Part shown: positions 1-12,300 of the stretch, piece after piece
Layout of the letters: every line of letters begins with the position of its first letter
How positions within the stretch are numbered: the first letter of the stretch is position 1
IMG/VR virus record: IMGVR_UViG_3300017917_003143
Coordinates: 252,095-316,094 of that record
Length of the DNA: 64,000 bases
Source of the DNA: a virus
Reading direction: 5' to 3' (one strand)
Position numbers and translations under genes: made by a program
Notes under the pieces: model-generated
The model's input: the letters and a program-made list of their open reading frames with translations, nothing else
What the model was told of the DNA's origin: nothing
Databases searched by the model: none

Positions 1-3000
1 ATCCAAGGATCTTGCCTTGCAATGGATCAATGAAATCAAAATATTGTGTTACCTTTGATTCTAATTTGTCGTAAGAGAACACAGAGTTGATCAACTTGAC
101 ATCTACTATCGGTGTTTCTCTATAGATTGGGTTCCAAGCGGCCAGTCTATCTACGTTGTTTAACTGTGATATGCGACCATAGTCGCCAATGCTGTCACCA
201 AGATCATCCTGTGGAGATCCTACCAACAGTATACCGTTGAAATAGCTGACTGCTGTACCAAATTCATCCAAGGATTGCAGGGTTTCATCGTAGATCTGCT
301 GACCAAACACAAACTTGCTTGGATTTCTAATAGATCCGTTGGCCGATGACAACAAGTCATATGTGTACACCACGCCGCTTTCGCTCAATGGGTCAAAGAA
401 CTCTGTGGCTTTGCTGTCAAAATATGTGGCACCATTGTCGAATGTTGTTGGCTTGGCTGCTGTTCCTTGAGGAGAGCCCACTACCAGTGTGCGCGAATCA
501 TCGCTGATGGCCACTGATTCTCCAAAGTGCGCATAAGCGATTTGATTTGGAGCTTCAACTGTTTGTGTGTAATGCATTGGCTCAAGGCCAAGATCTGAAA
601 ACGCAGTTCCAACACCTGGTGATACCAACAATTGGCTGAAAGGTATGGCAGCATTTGAATTAGCGATGCTGATGGTTAGATAACCGTTGCTCACTGATGC
701 ACTGACATTGGGTATCAAGACTAGACCTGCTGTAGGTCCTGATGGTACAGGAGTAGCGGCCACATTGATGTCATTGGCATAGAGTTCTACCCAACTTGAC
801 TGCTGCCAGTAGGTAGTGTTATCTATGCTGACTGAAACTGGAACGCTTCTGATAGAACGATAAATCGTGACTCCATCAATTACAAATGTGTTAGCACTCC
901 ATCCGATAGAACTGTTCCATGGTGTAGGTGTTGACACTGAAATATCAACGTTGTTGATTCTCACTGTGTCGCCAGGTGTCAGTGTAGGATCCTGTTCAAC
1001 ACCGGTTATGATACCGTATAAACGATTTTGATTTACAAAACGTTCTACACTGCCAGCCTCTGGAAGAACTGCGGAATCGTTAGGTTGTCCAATGTACAGA
1101 CTGCAATTTGTAGGGCACTGATCAACTGCTTTACCAAAAGTTGCGCCGGCTTGTGGTGCATTGGAAGCCACAGCTTGCATCAATTGGAACTCATTGGTTT
1201 CAATCTCAATAGTATCGCCCACATTCAATGGATAGTCAATGGTCACTGTGTTTGCATTGTCCTCTACGAACTGTCCATTGTTGTTGAGCCCATCTGGAAT
1301 CAAGAATGTAGCATTGACTTTGACTGTAGCTGGACCGTTGAAATTTCTCAAGGTACTGTAAGTTGTGGTAGATGGATTGGTTACCGTGAATCTTTCTACA
1401 CAACGATCAAATACATAGACCTGGCCAGCTAATAATTTTCCACCCACAGTATCGTTGGGAGCACCAATCACTATCTGTCGGCCATCAGTGGTAGTAGTTA
1501 TTGAATGACCAAATCTTGCATTGGTTGGCAATCCTGGTACTGGCAAATAATCAACGTATTGCCAGTATGATATACTGGTCACAAGAATTGTTCCAAACAC
1601 CCCTTGCAAGAAAGTTATATCCTGTGTCAATGGATTGAATGTATAATCCATGTTGGGACGTTGTAATATGTCATTGACATACACGCTGAAACTGTAGATG
1701 TCTGTTGCAGTATAGAGTTCTTCAATATTAAACACTGTGGTTGGCGTATTTGGGAAGAACGTTTTGCTCTGTAAACGTATGATACGTATTTCGTCGCCAG
1801 TGTTAGGCGGGGTATCAAATACGACGTTTTCACCATCATATGTCCAGTCCACGTTGGCGGTCTTTGGCAAGTCGTTGACTGTGACACCAATCTGCTGGCT
1901 ACCAATGCCGCCACCTGCTGAATCATTGTCTACAACAATAGTATCTGCGATGTAGAATGTTGTGGTAGAACCATCACCAACAAAGTTCTTGGCTTGTAAC
2001 TGTACGTCAACTTTGTTGTAAGCATATACACGATTACCGGCAGGTGCACCAACATACATCCAACGTTCATCGGGGCTGATGGCCACGCTGTAACCATATT
2101 CATCATATAAGAATATGCTGATCAATGAACCATTGGGTGGTGCAGCCACTGGAGTAGAGTCAGTTGCGACCGATGTAAACACAATGTTAGGTGCTGAATA
2201 TGTCCAGTTGACACCGTAGACTTGTACTACATCATCAATCACTACACCGACCTTGGCTGGATCAGTTATGGTGATCGAACCTGATGGGTCGTAACTTGTT
2301 GTAACACCGTTGCCTGTGGTTTGATATAATCTATAAGGAACTTCTGTAAGTAGTTGGCTCTGGATAAAGTTGCCCGAATCAGAGTTACGATAGATAGCCA
2401 CTGCATAACCTTGATTGGCCCAGCTTCTTGGGGCGCCGGCGATACCCCAGCTGTTGTTACCACAGGCAACAGAATCACCGTAGCCAACAAAATTGTTGGC
2501 GCCCATGGTCAATAATATACTTTCAACGTACGATGTAGTACCACCTTTGGTGTATCCGTAGACTGCGCCTGCTTCGCTGTTATAGCCCGGAGCACCAACA
2601 ATGGCTGCCAGGCCGCCGAATCCTTGAGCGATAGAACTACCAAATCTTGAACCAACGATAGGTTCCAGCGGAACTAATTCAGTAGAGCTAGTGAAAGGAT
2701 CGATTTTCTGGTAGACTACCCAATGTCCTGTGCCATCATCATCAACCCAGGCTTTGTTTCCGGGCAGTAAACTGTTGGCATAGACCAGATTTGAAACATC
2801 ACTGGCCTGTGCCACACGCATGGTTTCAAGCACAAAGCAGATGCCAATGCCGTTTATTTGTGTCACTGCACCGCCTAGTGTGAGTTCCACTGTGACTGTC
2901 TTGAGATTCGGCACGCTAAGGACTCGATAAGCGCCATCGATACCTTCTCCAAAGTATTTGATCACGATCTGTGAGTTAGGCGAAAGTCCGTGCTGTCCTG

Positions 3001-6000
3001 CAAATGTAAAGGTGCAAGTTCCGTTGAGATTGTCTCGCACCTGTGTCATGTTGTAAATGACTAAATTGTTACGATAGATATTCCAATCATATTCGTTGTC
3101 TTTGGCCACCCATACACTGGTACCCACTGTGATGTTTTCAATGTCGTTGATTATGTTATCAAGATCGGTAAAATTAAACAGTTTGATATCTGCATCGTTC
3201 CAGTTTACATAACCTGCACTGGGTAGTTGGCTGTCGGTGGCACTGAGATCCGTGGTCGGTAAAATATTTGGAGAAGTGATTGGATAACTTTGTTTCCATA
3301 TATTAGATACCAAGATAGTTTGATCTGCTGTGCTAAACTGCTGTGGCTCAATAATCTCAACTGTGGAAGGATTGGCCAATAGCAGTGCTTCGTTCAAACG
3401 CAATTCAAAGTAACTGCGGTTGGCGTTGGCGCCGTAGACAGCTCGCTGGATAGCCCAGTTTTCAAATATTTCATATTCAGCTGTTTCTTTACCAAGGTTA
3501 GCTTTGGTAAAAATATCTGTAGCTTGGGTTGTACCTTTGGTTCCTAGGAATTGGCTGTAGATATTGACCTGACTGATATCGTCAAGATTCAAGTTCTGCA
3601 TGTAACGACGAGGACGGAAACCAATCAAGCCAAATGCAAACAAGTCTGCATCTCTTTCAAGGTTGGCGCTGTTGATATTATAGAAATTGCGAACTTCTGA
3701 GGAATTAGTGGCCGCATTAGGCAACAGACCTTTTTGTATGTCGTTGTAATCACTCTTGAGCCACACATTAAAGTCAAATTTATCAGTGGGCGGGATAATT
3801 TTTACCGCTGACCAGTAAGCGTCTTTGTACTTGACGATTTGTCCTTTAGAATAGCTACGGTTTGGAGACCATGCTTCAACGTTGTCTTGGTTGAGTATGA
3901 ATCCTTGTGCATCTAAGCTACCATTCCAGTCGTAGGTAGTGTAACCAATAAACAGCAAACGACTCTGACGAGCACCTGTGGCTGGATTGTAAATCAAGTC
4001 ATTGAAGATACTGACGTTATCAAACACTATCATGTGTTCATACGCTGTAAACTTTGCGTTGAGATAACTGAAAGTGTTGTTATTGACCGCACGTAGAGTA
4101 AGATCGTTTTCAAATCGCTCTACCACATAATCTTGACCTTGCAGGGCCTGTTTGTTCTGATTGAGTAATATATCCTCGGGTGCAGTGATGCTGAGAGGTT
4201 CGGCCACAAGATTTGGCTTCATCGCATTGAGTGTGTTGGCCACTGGGTTGATGTTGATCAAGCTACCTGTTGCCCAACCTTGACGGCTCCAATAGATAAA
4301 CTCTTGAGCCATTTGAGTCCAGTTCAAGATCCTACTGCCTTCTTTGTCCTCAAATGACATGCCTTGACGCTCTTGGAAAGCACCATAGCTCAACAAGAAA
4401 TCAACCACAGAGTTCACTGTGGTAAATTCGTATCCATAAGGAACTTGTACCACATTATTGCTGAAATCGTTGGGTGCTCTTACCACAGTGTCTGCTACTC
4501 TGATGGTGCGATAATTTCCGTTGGGCACACTGACCAATATTTCAAAATAAGGTCTGGTGGTTGAATATCCGTAGACTGCATAGCCAAGATCAGTTTTTTG
4601 TATGATCACTGAGCTCCAAGTCAATGTGGCCACTGTGGGATTTTTGTACAGTAGGTATTGATAGCTCTCGTCTGGCAGTAACAAACTGGTATTCAAACTG
4701 TTAGGACTTGATTTTTCTGTGTAAATCTTGGTATACTGCTTGTCTGAGAACGCGGCCAGACGATAGCATAGTCTTACATCAATGTTTTCCAGGACCACTT
4801 TGAGATCAGCGGTGCTATCCAATCCAGTTTGTCGGTTGTAGTCAACGATCCAGTTGATGTAACTGTTTTTGATTGTTCCGTTGCCATAAATCTCAATGTT
4901 TTCTGGTTGTAAGCGGAAACGATTATTGTATAGATATTGTCCAAAGTCGTTGTTGTATCTGTAAAGATCTCGATCAGCAAACAGAGCAAAATATTCTGCA
5001 GGGCGTGTCAGTGCCAATAAACGCTGTACTGCAAATGGCCAAGCACTGGACTTGCGCCACGAAGCTTCAACAGGGCCGTCATCGCCCACAGTCCAGCTCT
5101 TGCGGAAACTGCCTTGGTCATATTCGCCTACCATAACTTCAAAAGGTGACAGCAATTGACCTTCGGATCCCGATGGTATCACTGATGTCAGTCCGGGTCG
5201 CTTGTATTTGTTAATCACATAAGATCCTGCTGGATCCATTACACGACCGTCTTCAAGATCTTGCCATAATACCAAGTTTCCTGAAGTATACGGCGCCGGA
5301 CCGTACTCGTCTTCCCACCAAGTTGGCTTTTCGCTGAAGCCTAACATTTCCCATGGGCGAGTATTAGGAGCATCGGTATCATAGAAATAATTGTAAATGC
5401 CTCTCCAGGCACCCAACAATGTCTGATTGTTTAGTTTATTTTGGCTGGATGAATAATTCCATGTGAACTCATTGTCAGGAATATATTCTTGTTCTCTATA
5501 AGCCAGTTTGTTTGCACCGACCCAGGCCAGGAAACTGGTTCCTAAAATCTGTGTGATTTCGTTTTGTGTATAGTCTGTGGTGCGGAATTGTCCTGGAGCA
5601 ACGTCCTCAAATACCAATGGTATAGGATTGCTTTCTACTTTGAGATTGTTGTAGATACGTTTTTCAAATTCCAGTAATACTTCATCTCTGATATCGTTGT
5701 AGGCCACTGTGATTGAGCCGTCATGGCCACGTATCACAAATGTTGGTTGTACATAAGTATCATCGAGGAATTTTTGTGGCACATATGAAGGGTACAGACC
5801 TAACTTGGTTGGAGTCGATGGAACAAAGTTACCATAGGTAGTGGTGTATTCACGTATGGTCACCACATCGCCAATCTCTAATGGAACCAATATGGTCAAT
5901 CGAGGGCCATCAGTTGCCACGGTGTATTCAATGCTATCTCCCAACAATATTTCATTGTTGAGATATACCAAGACAGCTCGATAATTGGCTTGATCAAAAT

Positions 6001-9000
6001 CGTAGGTGTATAATGTATCAAATGTGTTGCTTGTGATTGGTGTTACAGTATAGACAGTTTCCTGGAAAGTTTCACCAGTTGGAATAGTGTCGGTCCAATA
6101 AAATGGAGTAACTTCAGTTTTGCCAAGATTTATCAAGCTGATGCATTCATCCAGTATTTCAGCCGAAGTCATGTTCTGGAAATTATTCTTGACTACTGTG
6201 TCCATCAACACATTCTTAAATTTTTCGTACTGGGCCGAAGAAAATTCAAGTGCCCGGAAGAAATCATATCCAGGATTGTTGATAAAGGTGCTGGCCATTG
6301 TCAGTGGCGCACTTTGTTGCATTATGATCTGGCCAAACGGAACTAAATCACCTAGGTCTCTTGAATTGTTTGGCCCATTGATGTCCCCTTGGAACTCTGG
6401 AAGATTTTGACAAATCGTTCCGTAGTGATTTCTTATGGTTCCCAGTGTGAGCTCAGGTACCACTGCATTCACAGCATTGTTTTCAAGATTCAGTGGTACA
6501 GAATAAAATCCAGTAGGACTTGCCACGTTGCTGACCACGCTGACTTCAACAGAAGATCCATCTGCTGGTTGATTGATGAAAGCGATAGTAGTTGAGTTAT
6601 CTGGATTTACAGTATAAGTGTATTCGTCGGGGGTGACAAATACAGCATTTACAAATACCTTGACTGGAATCGCTGATGATGTCACATCAACTGGAATGTC
6701 AATTACAAGATTTTCGCCAGTGACATAATTGAAACTGAAACTTTGTCGAGACACTACCTCAGTTTCTGCTGTTTTCCATCCCAGCAGTTTGGTAAATTCT
6801 GTACGATTTTGATACTGTCTTACTACTCCGTCGTTGATTGGAACTTCAATGCTGATCGTATCTTGGACATAGATAAATGTATCAATGTAAAGATTGTTGT
6901 CAAACACAATGTCGCCCACGTTGTTGATCGTGAGATACTTCAGTGGTTGACCAATGATGCTGTCAGTGACTCCTTCGCCCGGTGCGTAGCTGAATAATTT
7001 AGTACCTACAAAAGATGTACCTGGATACACCAAGCGATCACTGTAGCTGACGCCATTTTCATCAAATACATCAAACAACGGTGGCTGGTTCACGCCAGTT
7101 TTTTGTTGTGCTGGTATCCATGTAGAACCGTCAAACCAATATGTGGTTCCTTGTTGTGTGATTCCGCTGGTGACCAACACTGACTGATCAAACAACTGGT
7201 CAGGTGTGTTGAGATCTGCTGGTTGTAGATCAATGATTGGTGTATCACCTGGTGAAGGTTGTATGAATGTAACTTCGTAGATTTTATTTCTTACTTCAGG
7301 ATCAATATCCGCGGCAAAAATAACCCGGGTTCCATCCTGGAATGCATATCCATCAACGCTGTAACCAATACTACCATTGATGTTACTCATGGCATCAGTT
7401 TCACGGAAATCAATGATATTGATTGGTGGTAAACCTTCTGTACCAAAATCAAAAAGTTTCAAGCTGGGGACAAATTCAAGTATAGGACGTTTGGCTCGAT
7501 AATTGTTGTCCAGGATTGGAACTGTTCCGTTGTATTCTGCTGTGGCATTGATGATATCAACGTGGAACCAACGGTTACTACGGCTCCAGGCGTTGAAATC
7601 GTGGCTGGCTCGATTGATCGTGATGTAATCCTGATCCAAGGGTGCATTCAACGTGTCATCATACGGAGTAGCATCATACGGAGTAGAATCGTAAGGAACT
7701 GTAGTTGATCTAGTATAAGTCTCTGGAGTAATAAACCTAGTCACTGGCAACAATGTGATAGATGATCCTACTCCTTCAACATAGTATTCTTTGCCCGAAT
7801 ATGATTCTGGTATGGTTGGTCCTTGGAACTGTACCTTGAGTCCGTTGGAAAATACTACTCCATTAGGGCTGGTATATTCTTTAGAGCCAATAATATTGAC
7901 CAATCGAGCTGTAGTTGGTGTGCCGGTGGCTTGCTGATTCAGTGTCCATGTATTGCCGGTTCCGCTGACAAGATAAGTGCCTTCTGTGACTCCGCCTCCG
8001 CTGAGTAACATTCCAGGTAGTGGTGTGCCACCCAACGAACTTGTAAAGGTCAGAGTATTGCCTACTATGATCGGATCTATAAATGTTACAATAGGAGTCG
8101 TTACATCGTCGACGATGATTGGAACTTCTTGTGCGCTGTCTACTAATCTTATTAGGCCGAACAGTTCAGGATTATCTGCATCTTGGTAGTAAAGATAATC
8201 AAGGTCAGCTGTGATCAGCGGAACTCTTTCAAAAGTTCCAGACGCATTTTTATAAAAATAGATGTTGGAATATTGGGTACCGTACTGTACCAACAATTTA
8301 CTTAAATTATTAACTGGTTGATCTACAGTGAGTTTGATGTAAGGATTCAACGTATCGTCATAAACCAGATTGATGCGCCAGATACTATACTTCTGGCTAT
8401 CTAAAGTGATTTCTATTGTTTCATCAAACGGAGTATCGTCATATGGTTGTCCGGCACTGTCGAACAAGCCTGTGTAAAACCATCCTGCATCGCCAAGAAA
8501 AATTATAGTGCGGCCACCAATGTCTGTGACTCCGTCAATACCACCATACTTTGCGATAAATTCATCAAGATAGATATTGTTGATTTCGTCAAAATCTATA
8601 TTAGTTGCAAAGTCAACTGGGCCAGCATCAGCCAACTGATAATAGAAATTCTGTGCTGATTTTTCTGGAACATTAAAGGTTATCGTGCCGTTGTCATCGC
8701 CATTGTTGATTACACCTAGGACTTCTCGGCTGCTCTGATTTGGTGTTTGAGGCAGCACCCCTGATGTACCTGGCACAGACTGTATCCAGAAACGATGTCC
8801 GGTCTGTTGTACATTGAATTCATAAGAACCCTGGCGTACCAGTGTGATGGTAGGATTTGTGCCGGCCACTCCACTGAATGTGTAATTGTTGGTATTTCTT
8901 GTGACTGTGAAATCGTCTTCCAAAGGAATAGGATTAGCAAACACATCCACAGAGTCTGGGCCACCGGGCAACCAATAATACTGACTGAAGTTTACAAACT

Positions 9001-9382
9001 TATCAAAATCAACAAATGGGTCCCATGAATAGTACTGGCTGGTAAACAGTCGATCTGCTCGAGAAGTATTACCGCCCTTGACTCCAATAGAATCGACCAG
9101 TCCTGGATAAGTCAGCGCATCCAATACTGTGTTGGTATTGGGTTTTAAAAATACTGTGCCAGGCTCTAACTGATAGTCGGTTCTTTGTCTAGTTGGTTCA
9201 AGAACATAGTTGTCTTTGGGATTTACACCCGGGCCAACACGACGCCCAATAAAACCTTGCGTGGGCTTGAGCTTGGGATCTTGTACCAACTGATCCAGTG
9301 TCGCCGACAAGAACTGGCGATTGGTAGGTGTGCGAAAGATTTCTGGTAGAAAATCTACTGTACGAATTCTTGTATTGGCCAT
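1..9382 (-). CDS. Giant FG-GAP repeat virion protein, C-terminus beyond left edge
   Basis: The reading frame is open from the ATG at 9382 to the left edge, giving at least 3127 residues. The start lies one base after the stop of the gp6 gene, with GGAG upstream (minus strand), so it is probably translationally coupled. The N-terminus (TVDFLPEIFRTPTNRQFLSA) is of a type I associate with very large structural proteins of marine T4-like phages. Roughly residues 2240-3060 contain about six or seven FG-GAP-like units, for example RFGSSIAQG..IVGAPG, YGYSVAISPD..YVGAP, RFGHSITTT..VIGAPND and EFGTAVSY..LVGSPQDD, as in beta-propellers. Between them are beta-sandwich modules with GDGST..F and DWTY..I.F..PP..GDEI motifs, related to modules in the plus-strand fibres. 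It occupies the place of T4 gene 7 (after 25 and 6), so a baseplate-periphery or adhesin role is inferred, not shown. Confidence 0.8.
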   Translation of the reverse strand, partial: MANTRIRTVDFLPEIFRTPTNRQFLSATLDQLVQDPKLKPTQGFIGRRVGPGVNPKDNYVLEPTRQRTDYQLEPGTVFLKPNTNTVLDALTYPGLVDSIGVKGGNTSRADRLFTSQYYSWDPFVDFDKFVNFSQYYWLPGGPDSVDVFANPIPLEDDFTVTRNTNNYTFSGVAGTNPTITLVRQGSYEFNVQQTGHRFWIQSVPGTSGVLPQTPNQSSREVLGVINNGDDNGTITFNVPEKSAQNFYYQLADAGPVDFATNIDFDEINNIYLDEFIAKYGGIDGVTDIGGRTIIFLGDAGWFYTGLFDSAGQPYDDTPFDETIEITLDSQKYSIWRINLVYDDTLNPYIKLTVDQPVNNLSKLLVQYGTQYSNIYFYKNASGTFERVPLITADLDYLYYQDADNPELFGLIRLVDSAQEVPIIVDDVTTPIVTFIDPIIVGNTLTFTSSLGGTPLPGMLLSGGGVTEGTYLVSGTGNTWTLNQQATGTPTTARLVNIIGSKEYTSPNGVVFSNGLKVQFQGPTIPESYSGKEYYVEGVGSSITLLPVTRFITPETYTRSTTVPYDSTPYDATPYDDTLNAPLDQDYITINRASHDFNAWSRSNRWFHVDIINATAEYNGTVPILDNNYRAKRPILEFVPSLKLFDFGTEGLPPINIIDFRETDAMSNINGSIGYSVDGYAFQDGTRVIFAADIDPEVRNKIYEVTFIQPSPGDTPIIDLQPADLNTPDQLFDQSVLVTSGITQQGTTYWFDGSTWIPAQQKTGVNQPPLFDVFDENGVSYSDRLVYPGTSFVGTKLFSYAPGEGVTDSIIGQPLKYLTINNVGDIVFDNNLYIDTFIYVQDTISIEVPINDGVVRQYQNRTEFTKLLGWKTAETEVVSRQSFSFNYVTGENLVIDIPVDVTSSAIPVKVFVNAVFVTPDEYTYTVNPDNSTTIAFINQPADGSSVEVSVVSNVASPTGFYSVPLNLENNAVNAVVPELTLGTIRNHYGTICQNLPEFQGDINGPNNSRDLGDLVPFGQIIMQQSAPLTMASTFINNPGYDFFRALEFSSAQYEKFKNVLMDTVVKNNFQNMTSAEILDECISLINLGKTEVTPFYWTDTIPTGETFQETVYTVTPITSNTFDTLYTYDFDQANYRAVLVYLNNEILLGDSIEYTVATDGPRLTILVPLEIGDVVTIREYTTTYGNFVPSTPTKLGLYPSYVPQKFLDDTYVQPTFVIRGHDGSITVAYNDIRDEVLLEFEKRIYNNLKVESNPIPLVFEDVAPGQFRTTDYTQNEITQILGTSFLAWVGANKLAYREQEYIPDNEFTWNYSSSQNKLNNQTLLGAWRGIYNYFYDTDAPNTRPWEMLGFSEKPTWWEDEYGPAPYTSGNLVLWQDLEDGRVMDPAGSYVINKYKRPGLTSVIPSGSEGQLLSPFEVMVGEYDQGSFRKSWTVGDDGPVEASWRKSSAWPFAVQRLLALTRPAEYFALFADRDLYRYNNDFGQYLYNNRFRLQPENIEIYGNGTIKNSYINWIVDYNRQTGLDSTADLKVVLENIDVRLCYRLAAFSDKQYTKIYTEKSSPNSLNTSLLLPDESYQYLLYKNPTVATLTWSSVIIQKTDLGYAVYGYSTTRPYFEILVSVPNGNYRTIRVADTVVRAPNDFSNNVVQVPYGYEFTTVNSVVDFLLSYGAFQERQGMSFEDKEGSRILNWTQMAQEFIYWSRQGWATGSLININPVANTLNAMKPNLVAEPLSITAPEDILLNQNKQALQGQDYVVERFENDLTLRAVNNNTFSYLNAKFTAYEHMIVFDNVSIFNDLIYNPATGARQSRLLFIGYTTYDWNGSLDAQGFILNQDNVEAWSPNRSYSKGQIVKYKDAYWSAVKIIPPTDKFDFNVWLKSDYNDIQKGLLPNAATNSSEVRNFYNINSANLERDADLFAFGLIGFRPRRYMQNLNLDDISQVNIYSQFLGTKGTTQATDIFTKANLGKETAEYEIFENWAIQRAVYGANANRSYFELRLNEALLLANPSTVEIIEPQQFSTADQTILVSNIWKQSYPITSPNILPTTDLSATDSQLPSAGYVNWNDADIKLFNFTDLDNIINDIENITVGTSVWVAKDNEYDWNIYRNNLVIYNMTQVRDNLNGTCTFTFAGQHGLSPNSQIVIKYFGEGIDGAYRVLSVPNLKTVTVELTLGGAVTQINGIGICFVLETMRVAQASDVSNLVYANSLLPGNKAWVDDDGTGHWVVYQKIDPFTSSTELVPLEPIVGSRFGSSIAQGFGGLAAIVGAPGYNSEAGAVYGYTKGGTTSYVESILLTMGANNFVGYGDSVACGNNSWGIAGAPRSWANQGYAVAIYRNSDSGNFIQSQLLTEVPYRLYQTTGNGVTTSYDPSGSITITDPAKVGVVIDDVVQVYGVNWTYSAPNIVFTSVATDSTPVAAPPNGSLISIFLYDEYGYSVAISPDERWMYVGAPAGNRVYAYNKVDVQLQAKNFVGDGSTTTFYIADTIVVDNDSAGGGIGSQQIGVTVNDLPKTANVDWTYDGENVVFDTPPNTGDEIRIIRLQSKTFFPNTPTTVFNIEELYTATDIYSFSVYVNDILQRPNMDYTFNPLTQDITFLQGVFGTILVTSISYWQYVDYLPVPGLPTNARFGHSITTTTDGRQIVIGAPNDTVGGKLLAGQVYVFDRCVERFTVTNPSTTTYSTLRNFNGPATVKVNATFLIPDGLNNNGQFVEDNANTVTIDYPLNVGDTIEIETNEFQLMQAVASNAPQAGATFGKAVDQCPTNCSLYIGQPNDSAVLPEAGSVERFVNQNRLYGIITGVEQDPTLTPGDTVRINNVDISVSTPTPWNSSIGWSANTFVIDGVTIYRSIRSVPVSVSIDNTTYWQQSSWVELYANDINVAATPVPSGPTAGLVLIPNVSASVSNGYLTISIANSNAAIPFSQLLVSPGVGTAFSDLGLEPMHYTQTVEAPNQIAYAHFGESVAISDDSRTLVVGSPQGTAAKPTTFDNGATYFDSKATEFFDPLSESGVVYTYDLLSSANGSIRNPSKFVFGQQIYDETLQSLDEFGTAVSYFNGILLVGSPQDDLGDSIGDYGRISQLNNVDRLAAWNPIYRETPIVDVKLINSVFSYDKLESKVTQYFDFIDPLQGKILG

Positions 9383-9383
9383 G

Positions 9384-12300
9384 TTATATTACTCCGCTGT
9401 TGGGTGCTGTGCGGAGTTCGCTTGCGGTAAGGGCGTCAATGACTTCAATGTCGTTGACTGTGGCTGCATTGACAAATATTTCATCGGCAGAACAACGTAT
9501 TTCATATAAGTCACCAAAACTCTTGAGCGGATCTTGTGGAACAAGCACTACAGTGGAAATAATATCTCCTAATTCTTTGTGCAGATAGGCAGCCAGTTCT
9601 GAAAAGTAGAATGTCAATCCAAAATCCCATTTGTCAATGGTAAAATATTCGTTGATGGCTGCTACCATACGGCTCTTGATTTCGCTGACACTGATCACCG
9701 AATTGGCACTGCGCACTACTTTCAAAGTGGCACGTAGCTCAGGAGCGGCTTTGACTCCAAACAATGGTTTGAATACCACTGAATTTAAAATAACGTTGTC
9801 GCTGATCATTTTGTACTGTTGCAAACTATTGTAAGATGTAGTAAGTTCATCTATGGTAGGTGGCTCTGGTTCTGGCACAGTACCAGTAGAATCTTTAATG
9901 TAATTCTGATAAGAATTGTAATAAGCTGTTGTGACCAAATAGATATCAATGATGTTGCTCGATCCTGGATCAATCCTACGACTCAAAGGTGCATTGTGAC
10001 GATACTGGAAATACAATCCTTGACGACCAGTCTTGGCTATCAGACCTGTGACTTGATTCAGAGTCCTCACGCCATTGAAAGCAATATTTAATTCATAGAA
10101 GACTAACTCGTCAGTGGCATAAAAATATTGTCCGTCGCCGTACTCGGCCTTGATCAACTCTATCTGGTCTTTGGTAGCATACTGACTGATCACTGTTCCT
10201 TCAGCCAGAGGTAAGAATCTTTCAAGATTGTCAAAGTCTACTGTCTGTTGGAAGAACACATATTTGCTTGTTGGGTTGATCTCTGGTGCTACCAAGGTTT
10301 CAAAATAATCTGGATCATCGGCCACACCGTCGTTGTCAAAGTCTTTGAAACTGATCTGCACTTGGAAATCATCTACGAAACCATCACTTTGGATAGGCTG
10401 GCCAATGATGTCCATGATAATATCACTGTTTTGTGGCAACGAGGTATCTGGCAAATTATTTGTTTTTAAACAGTTGATAAAGTCATTGATCACTGTTCCG
10501 GTGCGTGGATCGTACACTTGCTGTGTGCCATCGTAGAAGAATCTTGTCTGTAGCAAACTGGCCCAGAATCTTTGCAGTGCTCGATAAGTCACTGTATATG
10601 TCACACCATCGGTTTCAAATGCCACCAGCCAAGAATTATCTAATCCTTGTCCTGATTGATCTTGCTGATATGCCAAACTAAATGTAGTGGCTGGATCAAG
10701 GTTTTGTGCTGTAATCACATACCATTCGCCGGTGAGGTTGTTATATCCTAAGCCAAAGTTACGATACAGTTCAATCTGGTCAGTCATGGTCTGTTCAACT
10801 GATGTAGGTAGATCAGTTACAAAGGTTGGTATGACTTGAACTGGTATAGCATCTGTGGGTATAAAATTGTTCAGTGTAACTGGTCCGATACCGTTGGCAA
10901 AGTTTCCATTGCCAAAGTTTGTACCGTCAAGCACAAGATTACTGATGGTCGCCCACAATACCACCTTGTCATTGGGCAGTGTAGGCAACCCTAATTTCAA
11001 TCTATTGTTCTGATCAAAGTAATATCCAGCGGGTGGCACAAACTTGATCAATGACCCTTCGGACATGTATTTTTTGTTGTCGCTGGTCTGCGGGCCAATA
11101 GGAGCAGGTGCCTGCGAAGCGATGAATTGGAAATATCCAGTGGTTTCGTTGGCCGCAGTAGTGCTCTGTATCCACTCTATTCCAATTGGAATCAAGTTGG
11201 GTCTTAGGAAATTCTGATAATAAAATTCCAACATGCCTCTGCTGGCTAGCACGGGTTCAACTTCGTTGGCGATAACATTGGCAATATCGTTCTTGTCAAT
11301 GAACGTGAATGTAAAACTTGGGCTTGCAGTATTTTCATAGATCAAGCCGTCGCTGGCAAAAATATTAGTTGATGAATATTTGCCTGTGATATCTACCAAA
11401 TCAAGATAACGACTGGTTCCAATGGAACTGCGGTTCACGGCCTTGGATTTGATGATAGTTCCGAACAGTGTGTATGGGAAGTTGTTGTAGTCTTCGCCGT
11501 TGACCATACGGTTCTGTGTGTAGTAACGAGCAGGAGCACGTTGCTTGATGTCAGCGATGTTTTCTCTGCTGGCTGCATTAGAAACAGGTTGGCTAAGGCC
11601 ACAAGTAAATGTGATAGTTTCTAACTTACCTGTGCGGCTGATATATCCAATAGAAATCTGGATAGCCTGCATCTCTTCTGGATTGATGATATACTGTAAT
11701 CCATTGGATGCACGTACATAGGTACGGAATGTGCCCACAGGAATCTCTGTAAACACGCCGTCACCAAAGTTAAGATTGATCTGGTCATTGGTACGACTGG
11801 TAACGCTGAAGAATTTTCTAGCATCAGGCGCCAACTGTTCCACAGCGGCTGAGTACAAGTTGGGAACTTTGTCCCATTCGTATTGTATGTTGCCTATGTC
11901 ATCGAGCTGATATAACCATACATCGTCTTCGTTGATACCTTCGATGTTGACATTGACCACGCGGTTTGAAATACGCTCGCCAAGATTAAAGTCTTGATTC
12001 TGTAGTGTACCTTGTTTGAAATAAAAGAAGAACCCTGTGTTAGGGCTGGCAAATCCCAAACGATCATTGCGATACATCACATTGAATATACCCGATGGAC
12101 GTGGTGATGGCTCATATACAAAATCAGCGTCTTGTGTGGTAGAGCTCACTGCTTCAAATGTCATTGAGCTACCATCAACTGTGGCACTAAATGGAACCAC
12201 TGGCAAATATCCTGGTACCAAGTTAATGCTGTATTCTTGTGTTTCAATGCCAAGAATGTTTTTCGTAGATCCTGGTTTGCCAAAACGCTGGCTGTCTACC

